Source: Azorinus chamasolen (taxonomy: Eukaryota > Mollusca > Bivalvia > Cardiida > Solecurtidae). Taken from it: 64,000 nt of DNA. Positions 45,134 to 54,899 of this stretch are shown piece by piece. Position numbers and translations under genes: made by a program. The first letter of the stretch is position 1; every line of letters begins with the position of its first letter. The stretch is from NCBI GenBank assembly GCA_963576725.1, contig OY755247.1, positions 17,672,526 to 17,736,525 of the forward strand, given 5' to 3'. The notes beneath the pieces are model-generated. The model was not told where the DNA came from. It searched no databases and worked only from the letters and a program-made list of their open reading frames with translations.

Positions 45134-46171
45134 CAGGTGTGTAGATTCGCGGTGTCTCGTTTCCCCTTCTGGAATCTGGACGTCTGCAGCTCTGACTTCC
45201 TTGCCGTCAACAAAGAGCTTATCTCTAACTAGTACTGCACGCTTGTCTCGTTTCCGGAAGTGGCGCATGATGGGATAGAGTTCTTTTCGTTTCTGTTCTA
45301 TTTCATCAGGGAACTGCTCATTTATGCCGAACTCAGTTCCCTTCAACATTGGGCCCGAGCGTCGAACCTGTTCCCTGTCCTTGAAAAAAGTGAACTTGGC
45401 CACAACAGGACGGGGAGCATCACGATTTCTGTGCCTCTCAACCTTAGGAGTGATGCGGTGAACACGTTCGAAACTGATCTCAGTCAAATTAAGCTTAGTC
45501 TCCAAGAACTTTCGAAGAACAACTTCTGTGTTTTCAAAACGCCGGTCATCTTTCATTTGGAATTCTTCAGGGATATTCGTAAATATTAGGTTGTCCCTCA
45601 TATTTCGGCACTTTACATCAACTAGGTCAGCCTTCACCTTGGCGTTCAATTCTTTCAAATTGTCTAGTGTCTGACGGAGTTCATCGTTGTCACGCTTGAG
45701 ATCAGTAATTGAGGCACTGTGACCTGAGAGTTGCATCCGGTCATTAGCCTGGCGCTGCAATACGGCATCATATTGGTCACTTATAAATGAAACAGATTGT
45801 TTCAGTTCACATGTATCTGATTCGGATTGACTGAGTCTCTCCTCAAAATTTTGCATTTTCAGGTTCATGGTCTTGACACTATTTTCAATCTCATCGAGTT
45901 TGTCTAGTTTATCCAACTTCCCAAGGCCCTTTTCTAACAGCACTAGCTTTGACATCATTGCGTCATACTCCGTCGTAGTGAGAGAGACCTTATCAGACGG
46001 CTTGGCCGATGAATGTACGCGCCCGGTATCTAAATCTAAGTAAGAGAGCTCTCCGTCGACTGAGGAGTCAGAGCCGAGTTCTGATCGAAGTCGCTTAGTC
46101 TGTGTAGAACGCCTGGTAGCCGGTGTCCGAGGAGTTGATGCCATCATTGACAGTAACAGCAAAAATAACAA
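45131..46171 (-). CDS. LINE ORF1: coiled-coil RNA-binding protein
   Basis: 346 residues, starting at ATG 46171. The N-terminus (to about residue 70) is Thr/Ser/Arg-rich. A long heptad-rich segment at about 70-205 (LEKGLGKLDKLDKLDEIEN..., DNDELRQTLDNLKELNAK) predicts a coiled coil for trimer formation. 'RNMRDNLIFTNIPE' opens an RRM-like domain, followed by 'FERVHRITPK' and 'RPVVAKFTFFKDREQV', as in L1-type (Transposase_22) ORF1 proteins. These proteins coat the LINE RNA in a ribonucleoprotein. An ATG further upstream in frame is not evident. The ORF ends 'HRESTHL' at TAG 45133-45131. Confidence 0.9.
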   Translation of the reverse strand: MLFLLLLSMMASTPRTPATRRSTQTKRLRSELGSDSSVDGELSYLDLDTGRVHSSAKPSDKVSLTTTEYDAMMSKLVLLEKGLGKLDKLDKLDEIENSVKTMNLKMQNFEERLSQSESDTCELKQSVSFISDQYDAVLQRQANDRMQLSGHSASITDLKRDNDELRQTLDNLKELNAKVKADLVDVKCRNMRDNLIFTNIPEEFQMKDDRRFENTEVVLRKFLETKLNLTEISFERVHRITPKVERHRNRDAPRPVVAKFTFFKDREQVRRSGPMLKGTEFGINEQFPDEIEQKRKELYPIMRHFRKRDKRAVLVRDKLFVDGKEVRAADVQIPEGETRHRESTHL

Positions 46172-47079
46172 CAGCGTACAACTAACAATTCCAGAGATTT
46201 AGGCGTACCGTTTCGCGATAAGTGACAACTGTATGAACTCAGTCTCACAAGTACAAAGTGCTTACGCAGCGATATATTGGAATACTGAGCTCACGCAGTG
46301 CTAATACGGTTACATTCAGAAAAGCAAAGAACACAGATTTCACACTAGTAATTGGCCAATATGCAGACCGGGCAAACGTCGATAAGGGTAACAAAATTAT
46401 CAGGAAACTACGACAAATTGTCGTTAATCAAGGTCAGGAATGTGTACATGTGACTAGTCGACGGTACTGGCCGGGTATTGTATTCACTTATAGAAAGTTA
46501 TATAGGAATATAGTTATACAGAAATACGATTGGAGAGTTACATATCTATATGTAGCTACGTGTCCTGGCTTGGCTCTACTCGTTAAGTGTCTGCTCGTCT
46601 GATTTCAGTGTATACACCCAGAGCATATCTAACAAATAAATGGCTAGGAGAGAGAGTGCAAATGTCTGGGCCTATACACCACTATAGCGCAACGCTTCAC
46701 CTGTACTATAAACGGTTAACTCAGACACAAGCACGGGTTATCAGTGCGATATTCAGTACCTGTGTCGTTTGTAAATATAGCCCGACTGGTCAGTATACTC
46801 GACAGGTAAAACTAATCATGCGTGACGAGAAGACAATAAAAACCCAAGATGGATATTCAATTTCACAAAATAAGTATCACTGTATGTTTTCTGACGCAAA
46901 TTTCATCGAAATGCAAAGTACTTACATCTTAAAAACATCCAAAATGTTATTCCAAAATACAGTACACTACTGCTAGCCAAAAAAGAACGACCAGGAACGT
47001 CGTAAAAGATAGAACAGATTATATAAGCGAGAGCCTAAACAAAACACGTCAGCCATCACAGCCTGGTTCCCCTCAGTCA
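46172..47079 (-). other. LINE 5'UTR / putative internal promoter region
   Basis: About 0.9 kb upstream of ORF1 to the junction with unit A' sequence. Two plus-strand frames (46258-46602 and 46587-46976, 114 and 129 codons) lie here but show no known domain and run antisense to the element. I do not call them genes. Internal promoters usually sit in this part of LINEs. Confidence 0.6.
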
Positions 47080-47347
47080 GTGGGCGGGGCTATTTGATAG
47101 AAATAATATTTGCCGTCCTTATGAATATTCATGTTTTTACTGACAAAAGGGGCGGTCCTGCCTAAATCTGAAAAAATCCTTCTTTTAGCATGAATATTCA
47201 TGTGTATGCCGACTGAGCTATGTCCTTTATATCAAAACAACTTTGTTAAAGTGGGCGGAGCTGTCAAATACATGTAGTTATTTATCAAACTGATTTATTT
47301 TTATTTCTGACACTTTAATATCAATGTTTTTTATGGCGTGTGGATTG

Positions 47348-47638
47348 TTGCAATATTGTATAAAGAAAAATATTTGTTAAATAAAAAATATACATTCAAT
47401 AATTTAAAATATTTATTCACTAAAAATATATTAATTCAATCTGAGAAAAAAATATTTGTTCTAAAAAGATAATTATGTTCTTAAAATATATTTATGTGGT
47501 CCAAAAAAGTTGGCTGAAAAAAATAATTGTTGATAAAATATTATGTATTGAATAAATATTTTCTATTCAACGAATAATTCAAATTATTCAATGAATATTT
47601 TTTTTATTGAACAAATATTTTTCTTTATACAATATTGC
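47348..47638. mobile_element. AT-rich inverted-repeat MITE (copy after the LINE)
   Basis: Equivalent to 36676-36966 and essentially identical to it. Confidence 0.75.
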
Positions 47639-48277
47639 GACACTACACACTACTACGCTGTTTATGTTTTTTAATCATTGCTACATTGTCGTTTAAGCAT
47701 ACGTCGACACGGAGAGCTACATTCAAACCATTATTCGCAATATAGCTCAAGTTAAACCCAATACACATGTCGATTCAAGAGAAAATGCATTGCATTTTCA
47801 AGGTTTGGAAACCAAAAATTTCGTACATCTACTTCAAACAATTAAGGCACTTATGTAACTGCGTTCATTGGTTCAGGACATGTTTTGCTTATAATTGTCG
47901 TTAACCCGTTCATTGCCAATGATAAATGTGTGACTACATGTGCAATCAATTTGGATCCAGATTCAACGCGGAGTTACCCGGCGTCTAATTACAATCCAAG
48001 CAGTTTTAATCTTTTAAGTTTTAAACTCTAATGATGTTTCTTGAAATGAAATTAAAGAAAACTTGTAGCAGATGCTAAATTTTGTAGACGAACTTACGTA
48101 TTAGCAAAATGATTAAATGGTGCATTATATAATTACATAGACTTGTTGGAATCATAATAGCGTATTAATTATATACAGTAAAGCCTATCTGTTTGGGTAT
48201 CTGTTGCCAATAGCTGAATGCAGGATGGAAGTTATGCAGAGGGTTCCCAAGGAGTTGCCTTGTTATGCACTACAGTA

Positions 48278-48469
48278 CAGTAGAACCCCTCTAATGTGAC
48301 CAAATAATGAATAAACATGGGTGTCGTTTTAAGCAGGTGGTTGCTTAATGCAGGACAAAAGTAATACAGAAAGATCCTCTGCATCACTTTTGTCCTGCAT
48401 TAAGCTTCCACTTGCATCTAGTAACAACAATTATACATTTTAGGTGGTCGCATTAGCAGGGTTTTACTG
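48278..48469. mobile_element. Tc1/mariner-like palindromic MITE (duplicate of 37599-37789)
   Basis: TA-CAGTAGAACCCC ... GGGTTTTACTG-TA. A few substitutions distinguish it from the other copy. Confidence 0.85.
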
Positions 48470-48478
48470 TAGTTCTTT

Positions 48479-48716
48479 ATTTACCCTTTACTCCATGGAT
48501 GTTCATGTAAGAAATAATGACATCATGAATATTAATTACATGTAGATTAATTGTTATAATAGTTCATGAACACGGGAAGTTTTTGCCATGGCAGACATTA
48601 GCATCAGATCTATATTATATCATAAGCAAACAGAGCAGACCCTGATAATAAAGGATGCGTCCGATCAGGGTCTACTCTGTTTGCAAAGACTTAGAAGGGC
48701 GTATTTATAGGGTTAA
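48479..48716. mobile_element. TTAA-type hairpin MITE (duplicate of 37799-38032, complete hairpin)
   Basis: The hairpin arm CTCTGTTTGCAAAG is complete here, whereas the unit A copy lost TTTG. Confidence 0.8.
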
Positions 48717-48904
48717 GAGGTTAAAGTAACTGCCTGCTTTCTAAGCCCACCCTTGAATTACTAAGTGGTCCGTTTAGGATATTTTGCTATATATGTTATA
48801 AGCCGTTTTAAAACACATATATTTGATTGAAACAGACAAAAGTGTTGAAAGGAATACTTTTCTGTAATTTAGCGACGATATTCATTGGAAACTTGATATC
48901 TTAT

Positions 48905-49120
48905 TTAACTCTTTGCTCCATAAATACGTCTTTGTAAATAGAGTAGACCCAGATCAGACGGCTCCTATATATCATGGTATGCTCTGTTATAATATAGATA
49001 TGATACTACAGTTTCTGTCATGGCCAAATATCCATGTGTCCATGTGGTATGATAACAAATCGATGTAATTAATATGCATGACGTAATAATTCTTTCACGA
49101 ATTTTCATAGAGGAAAGAAG
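48905..49120. mobile_element. Degenerate TTAA-type MITE (duplicate of 38222-38407)
   Basis: TTAACTCTTTGCTCCATAAATACG ... CATAGAGGAAAGAAG. It retains 'ataatatagatatgatactacagtttc', absent from the unit A copy. Confidence 0.65.
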
Positions 49121-49342
49121 CAAATGTCAGCAAATTGCTATCTAAATTGTGCTAGGTTTGATTTTCAGTAAGACAGTGTTCAAAAAAACTATTTAAAAGA
49201 AGTAAAGTTCTTGGTCTTAATGTAGCTTAATGCAGGAAAACCGTAAATAAGAAAACTACGTAAGGAGCTTTCTGCATTACTTTTGACCTTCATTAAGCAA
49301 GACCGTGACTTTGACCTACGTGTGTAATCAGTGAAAGTTCGA

Positions 49343-49593
49343 TTAACACTTTCCCTGATGAATATTCATGTAGGTTATAATGACGTCATGAATATTAATA
49401 AGATTAGTTTTCATAATGGTATGTGAGTACAGGACATTTTGCCTCAGGCAGAAGCTGTAAAATCAGATCTCTATATCACACCAAAAGCAAACAGAGCAGA
49501 TCCTGATCAGACGGCTCCTATAGGAGCCGACTGATCTGGGTCTACTCTGTTTGCAGATACGTCGAAATGCGCTTGCATAAAGGAAAGGGTTAA
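49343..49593. mobile_element. TTAA-bounded hairpin MITE, chained to the next
   Basis: TTAACACTTTCCCTGATGAATATTCATG ... AAGGAAAGGGTTAA. The hairpin at 49487-49554 is centred on GGCTCCTATAGGAGCC. TTAA 49590-49593 also starts a following element (TTAAACTCTATCCC), whose hairpin (49629-49700) has decayed. Confidence 0.85.
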
Positions 49594-49856
49594 ACTCTAT
49601 CCCTATAAATGACTTTGGGCACCTTTGTAAACACAGTAGACCCAGATCAGAATGCACGTGTAGAAGCTATTTGCTCAGTGTCTGCTCTGTTTGCTTATAG
49701 AATACCACAGAGCTGACCCTGAAGTTACTGACACAGTCAAATAGGACATTGTTTTCTGTGTAATTATTAAAAAAAGTAATCCATGAATATTCATGCAGCT
49801 TAATCAATATTTCAGGGCGAAAAGCTCAATCAGATTTACTGGGTTTCAGTGTAATA

Positions 49857-49866
49857 CTAATAATAA

Positions 49867-49923
<57 letters not shown>

Positions 49924-50084
49924 TACTCCATAAACACGCCTTTCTATGCCTTTGAAAACAGAGTAGACTCAGATCATTTTAAAGGTATAATGTAGATACG
50001 GCCCAATAGTTTCTGCTCAGACCAAAACTTTATTATTACTATGATGATGATAATAATAAGAATAATTATAATAAAAATAATAAA

Positions 50085-50122
<38 letters not shown>

Positions 50123-50126
50123 TAAC

Positions 50127-50197
<71 letters not shown>

Positions 50198-50201
50198 TAA
50201 C

Positions 50202-50254
<53 letters not shown>

Positions 50255-50282
50255 CAATAACAATAATAACAATAATAATAAC

Positions 50283-50319
<37 letters not shown>

Positions 50320-50469
50320 GTAATAATTAGTATTATTATTAAGAATATGTGAACAGGTTCTACTACTACACTACTGCTAATACTATTGTTACTAAGACAA
50401 GAACAACTACTACTGTTTTTATAATAAAAATAATATTAATAATACTTTATAATTATAATAGTACATAAC

Positions 50470-50516
<47 letters not shown>

Positions 50517-50709
50517 CAATAATAATAACAATAATAATAACAATAATAATAATTTTAATGCAAAAGAGTAGACCCAGATCAGATGGTATAATATAGAAAA
50601 GATCCTATAGTTTCTGTCCAAGCTAAAATATGTGTGTTGTCATTATTTCTTACACGAATGTTCATGGAGTAAAAGTTAATATAATTATTATAATAATAAT
50701 AATAATAAT

Positions 50710-50762
<53 letters not shown>

Positions 50763-50778
50763 GTATAATAATAATAAG

Positions 50779-50835
<57 letters not shown>

Positions 50836-50840
50836 AAAAT
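49857..50840. repeat. Series of (AAT)n tracts in unit A''
   Basis: Tracts at 49870-49920, 50040-50350, 50465-50555 and 50675-50838, separated by short unique pieces that match the A-unit MITE fragments. Interruptions are mostly AAC. All open frames here are runs of Ile, Leu or Asn. Confidence 0.95.
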
Positions 50841-51690
50841 GATTTCAAAACGCCTTAGAAGTAAAAAAAAAAAAAAAGCCCTGTTGTTAATTGGAAAATA
50901 TAATAGTGCAGGGCAAACTCCACATACTTTTACCTTTAAATCCAAGATCGTTGGCCATTAGCATAAGGAAGGCAGGTCCCACTCATTATTATTCATTTGT
51001 TGCAAAAATACTAAATATGGGGGGAGTTTGTCTCCGCTTACTTTGTATTGACCCCGCCTACTTATGAATATTCATGAAAGGGAGGTTACATTACAAGTGG
51101 GCGGAGCTATAAGGGAAAATGGGCGGAGTTACAATACATTTTCGGTGAAAGTGGGCGGAGCTAAAGGGGGGGGGGTAAAATTGCAAAAAAAAAAAGTGGG
51201 CGGAGCTACAGCAGAAATTGACCAAAGTGGGCGGGGCTATTTGATAGGGAAAAAATGCCTCTCCTTGTTATGAATATTCATGTTTTCACTGACAAAAGGG
51301 GTGGGACTTATTGCTGTTTGCCAAATAGGCGGGGCTTAAAGTAAACAAATAGCATTACACTCCGCCCACTAACGAGTAGGTGGAGCTTTATTACCGCTCC
51401 GCCTATATTTAAAAACCCCTCTTTTAGCATGACTATTAACGTGTTTGCCGACTGAAATGTGTCCGTAATATCAACACAGCTTTGCTAAAATGGACGGGGC
51501 TATCAAACAGTTATTTATCAAACTGTTTTTTTTGTTTTTATTTCTGACACTTTGATATGGCGTCTGGAGTGTTGCAATATTGTATAAAGAAATATATTTG
51601 TTCAATAACAAATATTCATTCAATAATTCAAACTATTTGTTGAATAAAAAAATATTTATTCAATCTAAAAAACCCCTATTTATTCTAAAA
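49917..51690 (+). repeat. Segmental duplication unit A'' (most diverged, truncated)
   Basis: Matches 35553-36805 of unit A with many changes: 'tttactccataaacacgcctttctatgcc' at the start, the 'aatataatagtgcagggcaaactccac' block, a GGGCGGAGC array (51095-51345) and the start of the AT-rich MITE (about 51573). It ends at an AAG-rich tract. Confidence 0.75.
51095..51410. repeat. GGGCGGAGC motif array, unit A''
   Basis: At least seven copies of (G)TGGGCGGAGCTA or GGGCGGGGC, with inverted ones (GCTCCGCC, CTCCGCCC) at 51360-51405. Runs of G and A interrupt it. It is an older relative of the arrays at 36270-36425 and 40470-40650. Confidence 0.75.
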
Positions 51691-51694
51691 AGAA

Positions 51695-51995
51695 GAAGAG
51701 GAAGAAGAAGAAGAGGAAGAATTTATTACTTATTTATTTATTTATTTATTCATTTATCTATTTATTTATTCATTCATTCATTCATTCATTCATTCATTCA
51801 TTCATTCATTCATTCATTCATTCATTCATTCATACATTTATTCATTCATTTATTTATTTATTTATTTTCATTTTTTCATTTATAATGATAATAATTATTA
51901 TCAATATTATTATCATCATATTATTATTATTATCATCATAATTATTATTATATTTTTCGTTATCGTTACCTTTATCATCACCATCATTATCATCA
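51695..51995. repeat. Compound microsatellite: (GAA)n, (TTTA)n, (TTCA)n, (ATT)n
   Basis: AAGAAGAGG units at 51690-51722, TTTA at 51728-51770, TTCA at 51768-51832, TTTA again to about 51868, then irregular ATT/ATC to about 51995. Confidence 0.9.
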
Positions 51996-52489
51996 TCATC
52001 CTTTTAAATTTTCAAGTTTACAAATGCTCAGTACAGAGCAAATGAGCAGATGGCAATGATTTAATTATTTGACTTGTTGTCTCATTCAATTGGAGTCTAC
52101 TCATATGAAAACAAGATACATGTTATACATGTATCTAACATCAGTCGTGAAGTAGCCCTCAATATACATGTATTATAATTATATACATGTACATGTGTAT
52201 ATATATATTTCATTTTTTGCTCAAACATCAAAATAATTTTAGTACACTTTTCGTTACTAAAGTACTGGTATCACCCTAAGCATTCGGACAGACGGACTTC
52301 GGAAAATAGTGCAGACCCAGATCAAACTGCGCCTGGTGCATTTGTTTGATAAACACAATGTGCTACTCTGTCAGTCTAATTTATTTCAGATTTCCAGATA
52401 AGATGCGTAAATTCAAACATTTTCATCAATAGCTCCTTTATTTCTCTACCAAACCATATACTGTGTCCACTCTGTCTCTTTGAGATCCC

Positions 52490-52568
52490 TCTACCAAACC
52501 CTATACTGTGACCACTCTTTAGAATCGTGTCTTTGAGAGTGATCACAGTATAGGGTTTGGTAGAGAAA
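52490..52568. repeat. Palindrome, 'GACCACTCTTTAGAATCG' family, copy 1
   Basis: Arms CTCTACCAAACCCTATACTGTG and CACAGTATAGGGTTTGGTAGAG pair perfectly. The inner part (ACCACTCTTTAGAATCGTGTCTTTGAGAGTGAT) is partly decayed. The flanks resemble those at 60570-60740. Confidence 0.75.
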
Positions 52569-52729
52569 TGACGATTTTAGTATTAGGGTACACACCTTTG
52601 TCTGTAGCTATGAAATCAAAATGGTGCAACATTGACTAACACAGCCTTACAGGTCGGTGAAGAAATGTTTATAATTAGGATAGACTTTATTGTTTGTTTC
52701 ATCCTTCACCTGATAGAAACTGTCAAAAC

Positions 52730-52810
52730 ACATTGCCACGCCTGTACAAATGGAGTAGACCCAGGTCATGTAGACGTCATGTAGACGTCAGATCAGAGTC
52801 TGCTCTATTT
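52730..52810. repeat. Degenerate hairpin with a duplicated centre
   Basis: GTACAAATGGAGTAGACCCAGGTC, then CATGTAGACGT twice in tandem, then CAGATCAGAGTCTGCTCTATTTA. The arms still match the GATCAGACGG family. Confidence 0.55.
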
Positions 52811-53053
52811 ACTTATAACGCAATATGTATATCTGATTCTAGAGTTCCTGTAATGGCAAAATATTCCCCTGTTTATGTTACGATTATAAACGTCCAACTA
52901 ATTAATATTCATTACATGTACATGTACGTTTGATGTTTATTCCAAATTTTAATACCTACTGACTATTGATGGACTAATTAGTTATAATGAAATAAGAAAG
53001 GTGAAATATTGTAGCCATTTTGGAAACTAAAACAGATATATCAAAATCCATAA

Positions 53054-53103
53054 GCAAACAGCGCAGACCCTGATCAGTCGTCTGATCTGGGTTTACTCTG
53101 TTT
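53054..53103. repeat. Shortened hairpin core
   Basis: GCAAACAGCGCAGACCCTGATCAG-TCGT-CTGATCTGGGTTTACTCTGTTTGC: the arms are intact but the usual CTCCTATAGGAG centre is deleted. Confidence 0.75.
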
Positions 53104-53289
53104 GCAAATGCATGAAACGGCGTTTATATGAAGAAATGAGTTAATACAAGGCGCTGTGTTGAAGTCAAATTGTAACTCATTTCATAGTTTCGCATGCATC
53201 CAGCGAAAGCACTATAGAATACTTCAAAACAAACCTATGATGCATTTATTCGTGGCAGTTATTCACAATAAGTACATTTCTTCAAATGG

Positions 53290-53537
53290 TTAACCCTTTC
53301 CCTGTTCAGTATTCATGTCAGAAAAAATGACACCATGAATTTCTATTAGCTGAATTTTCATAATGTAAACATTCAATGCGATTTTATGCTCTGATAAAAA
53401 GTGTAAAATCAGATCTATATCATGTCATTAGACAATCAGAGCAGACCCTGATTAGACGGTTCCTATAGGAACCGTTTGATCTGGGTCGACTCTGTGTGCA
53501 AATGCGTGAAAATGCGTTTATATGAAGAAAGGGCTAA
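53290..53537. mobile_element. TTAA-type hairpin MITE (hairpin at right)
   Basis: TTAACCCTTTCCCTGTTC at the left and GAAGAAAGGGCTAA at the right. Hairpin at about 53431-53499, with a GATTAGACGGTTCCTATAGGAACCGTTTGATC centre: GGCTCC has become GGTTCC in one arm and GGAGCC has become GGAACC in the other, so pairing is kept. Confidence 0.85.
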
Positions 53538-53628
53538 ACGAATATGCACTATAAAGGTAATGCGGAAAACTGTACAACTTTCGCCCCGTATTAAGCTACC
53601 ACTTGCATTTGAAACTCATAATTAATTA

Positions 53629-53829
53629 CAGTAGAACCTGTCTCAAGCGGTCAACAAACACAGGTATAACATTTATGGCGCTGTAAGGCAGGTGGTAGCT
53701 TAGTGCAGGTCAAACAGATTTTGCTTATTACAGGAGCTTTCTGCGATACTTTACCTGCATTAAGCAAAACCTGTTTTAAGACTCCTATGTTCACTACATA
53801 ACTGCCCGCTTATAGGACAGGTTCTACTG
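53629..53829. mobile_element. Tc1/mariner-like palindromic MITE (CAGTAGAACCTGTC variant)
   Basis: TA-CAGTAGAACCTGTCTCAAGCGG and inverted GGACAGGTTCTACTG-TA. The TIRs have changed together (CTGTC/GACAG) relative to the CTCTC copies. Confidence 0.85.
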
Positions 53830-53996
53830 TATAACACTTTTTGGCAGTAACTTTAGAGGGATCTACTTAATTTTACAATTTTATTAAACTACAGAAAAAG
53901 GCGTTCTGACAGTCTATTTACAAACCTTACCGGTAATGAAACAACACACAGAACATGTTTTTGACATGAAAGGAAATATCCGCAGTAGAATCTGTC

Positions 53997-54244
53997 TTAA
54001 CTCTTTCTTTCATATAAACGGATTTTCACGCATTTGCAAACAGAGAAGACCCAGATCAGACGGCTCCTATAGGAGCCGTCTGATCAGGGTCTACTCTGTT
54101 TGCTAATGGAATTTGAAATATGTTTCTTTACTTTCTGAAATGGCTACAATGCTCCACCTTCCATAATTCGTTATAACTATTATGTCCATGAGTATTCAGT
54201 AGGTATTGAAATTTGGACAAAATATAGAAAAGGGAGAGGGTTAA
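53997..54244. mobile_element. TTAA-bounded hairpin MITE (hairpin at left)
   Basis: TTAACTCTTTCTTTCATATAAACGG ... AAAAGGGAGAGGGTTAA. The hairpin at 54036-54103 is almost perfect around ACGGCTCCTATAGGAGCCGT. Very similar to 31929-32178. Confidence 0.88.
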
Positions 54245-54259
54245 GCGACACTTCATTGA

Positions 54260-54479
54260 TTAACCATTTCCCTCATATCGTAAACATTTTTTCACGCATT
54301 TTAAACAGAGTAGACCCATATCAGACAGCTCCAAGGCAGACACTGTAGAATCAGGTTTATGTTTTCGTGTATAAGCAAACAGAGCAGACCCTAATCAGAC
54401 GGCTCCTATAAGCCTTATGGTCTGGGTCTACTTTGTTTGCAAAGGCGAAAAAATGCGTAATTATGGAGTAAAGGGTTAA
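54260..54479. mobile_element. Chimeric TTAA-type MITE built from two half elements
   Basis: It starts like a hairpin-left element (TTAACCATTTCCCTCATATCG, 'aaacagagtagacccatatcagacagctcc') and switches at about 54333 to a hairpin-right element ('aaggcagacactgtagaatcag', second hairpin 54377-54441). It ends GGAGTAAAGGGTTAA. Confidence 0.75.
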
Positions 54480-54820
54480 ACCCTTTCTTTCATGAGTACT
54501 TATGTAAGAATGATGTATGTTTGAATGTCAATTGGCTTAATTTTTATAATGGCATGTACACAAGAAATGTGTTGGTCCTGGTAAAAAACCGTCGAATCAG
54601 ATGTTTATACTTCAATAAGCAAACAGAGAAGCTGTTTGATCGCCGGGGGGGGGGGGGGGGCACTCTGTTTGCTTATGAAATTATATCAGATCCGACTCGT
54701 CATTTCTACCAGTACCAAAAAATTAAGGCATGTGTTTCTATACCATTATAAAAAATCAGCTAATAAATATTAATGGTTTCATCTTTTTCCGACATAAATA
54801 TTCAACAGGGAAAGGGTTAA
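54476..54820. mobile_element. TTAA-bounded MITE with poly-G in the hairpin centre
   Basis: TTAAACCCTTTCTTTCATGAG ... CAGGGAAAGGGTTAA; it shares TTAA 54476-54479 with the previous element. The hairpin arms GCAAACAGAG (54619) and CTCTGTTTGC (to 54672) enclose 'aagctgtttgatcgcc' and a run of 17 G. Confidence 0.75.
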
Positions 54821-54899
54821 AAACCACTGACAACCAACCTTAAGTTACGAATTCAGCTAAAAATGTATACCTGACATTACCCGGCAACAGAAATAAAAG

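Larger units (their letters stand above)
41329..47079 (-). mobile_element. Full-length LINE (non-LTR retrotransposon), both ORFs open
   Basis: 5.75 kb on the minus strand: about 0.9 kb 5'UTR, ORF1 (46171-45131), ORF2 (to 41639) and a 0.3 kb 3'UTR. The boundaries are where unit A' sequence stops (41328) and resumes (about 47080). The 3' end has an AATAAA (about 41350, minus), a hairpin (ATCACAT...ATGTGAT) and a short repeated tail ('aaatcttggaaatcttg'). Domain content (coiled-coil/RRM ORF1, apurinic endonuclease, reverse transcriptase, C-terminal CCHC) suggests a CR1/L2-like clade of the Jockey superfamily; clade is inference. Both frames are uninterrupted except for the single TAG between them, so it may be recent or still active. 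Confidence 0.9.
47080..49830 (+). repeat. Segmental duplication segment after the LINE (copy of 36409-39060)
   Basis: Nearly identical to unit A from 'gtgggcggggctatttgatag' onward, with scattered substitutions and a few indels (for example 'tatagatatgatactac' present only here). Its first 700 bp repeats what already lies before the LINE at 40634-41328, but the two differ: this copy matches unit A better. It contains its own set of MITEs. Confidence 0.85.

Noticed and set aside
46258..46976. Two overlapping plus-strand frames of 114 and 129 codons
   Set aside because: They lie antisense in the LINE 5'UTR and have no recognised domain. An antisense product is possible but unsupported.
40634..47779. 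Reading the 700-bp overlap around the LINE as its target-site duplication
   Set aside because: The two copies are not equally similar and one matches unit A far better. A duplication made at insertion would give identical copies of the same site.
52490..52568. Rho-independent-terminator-like hairpins
   Set aside because: Bacterial terminator logic does not apply. These are transposon palindromes without U-tracts in eukaryotic DNA.
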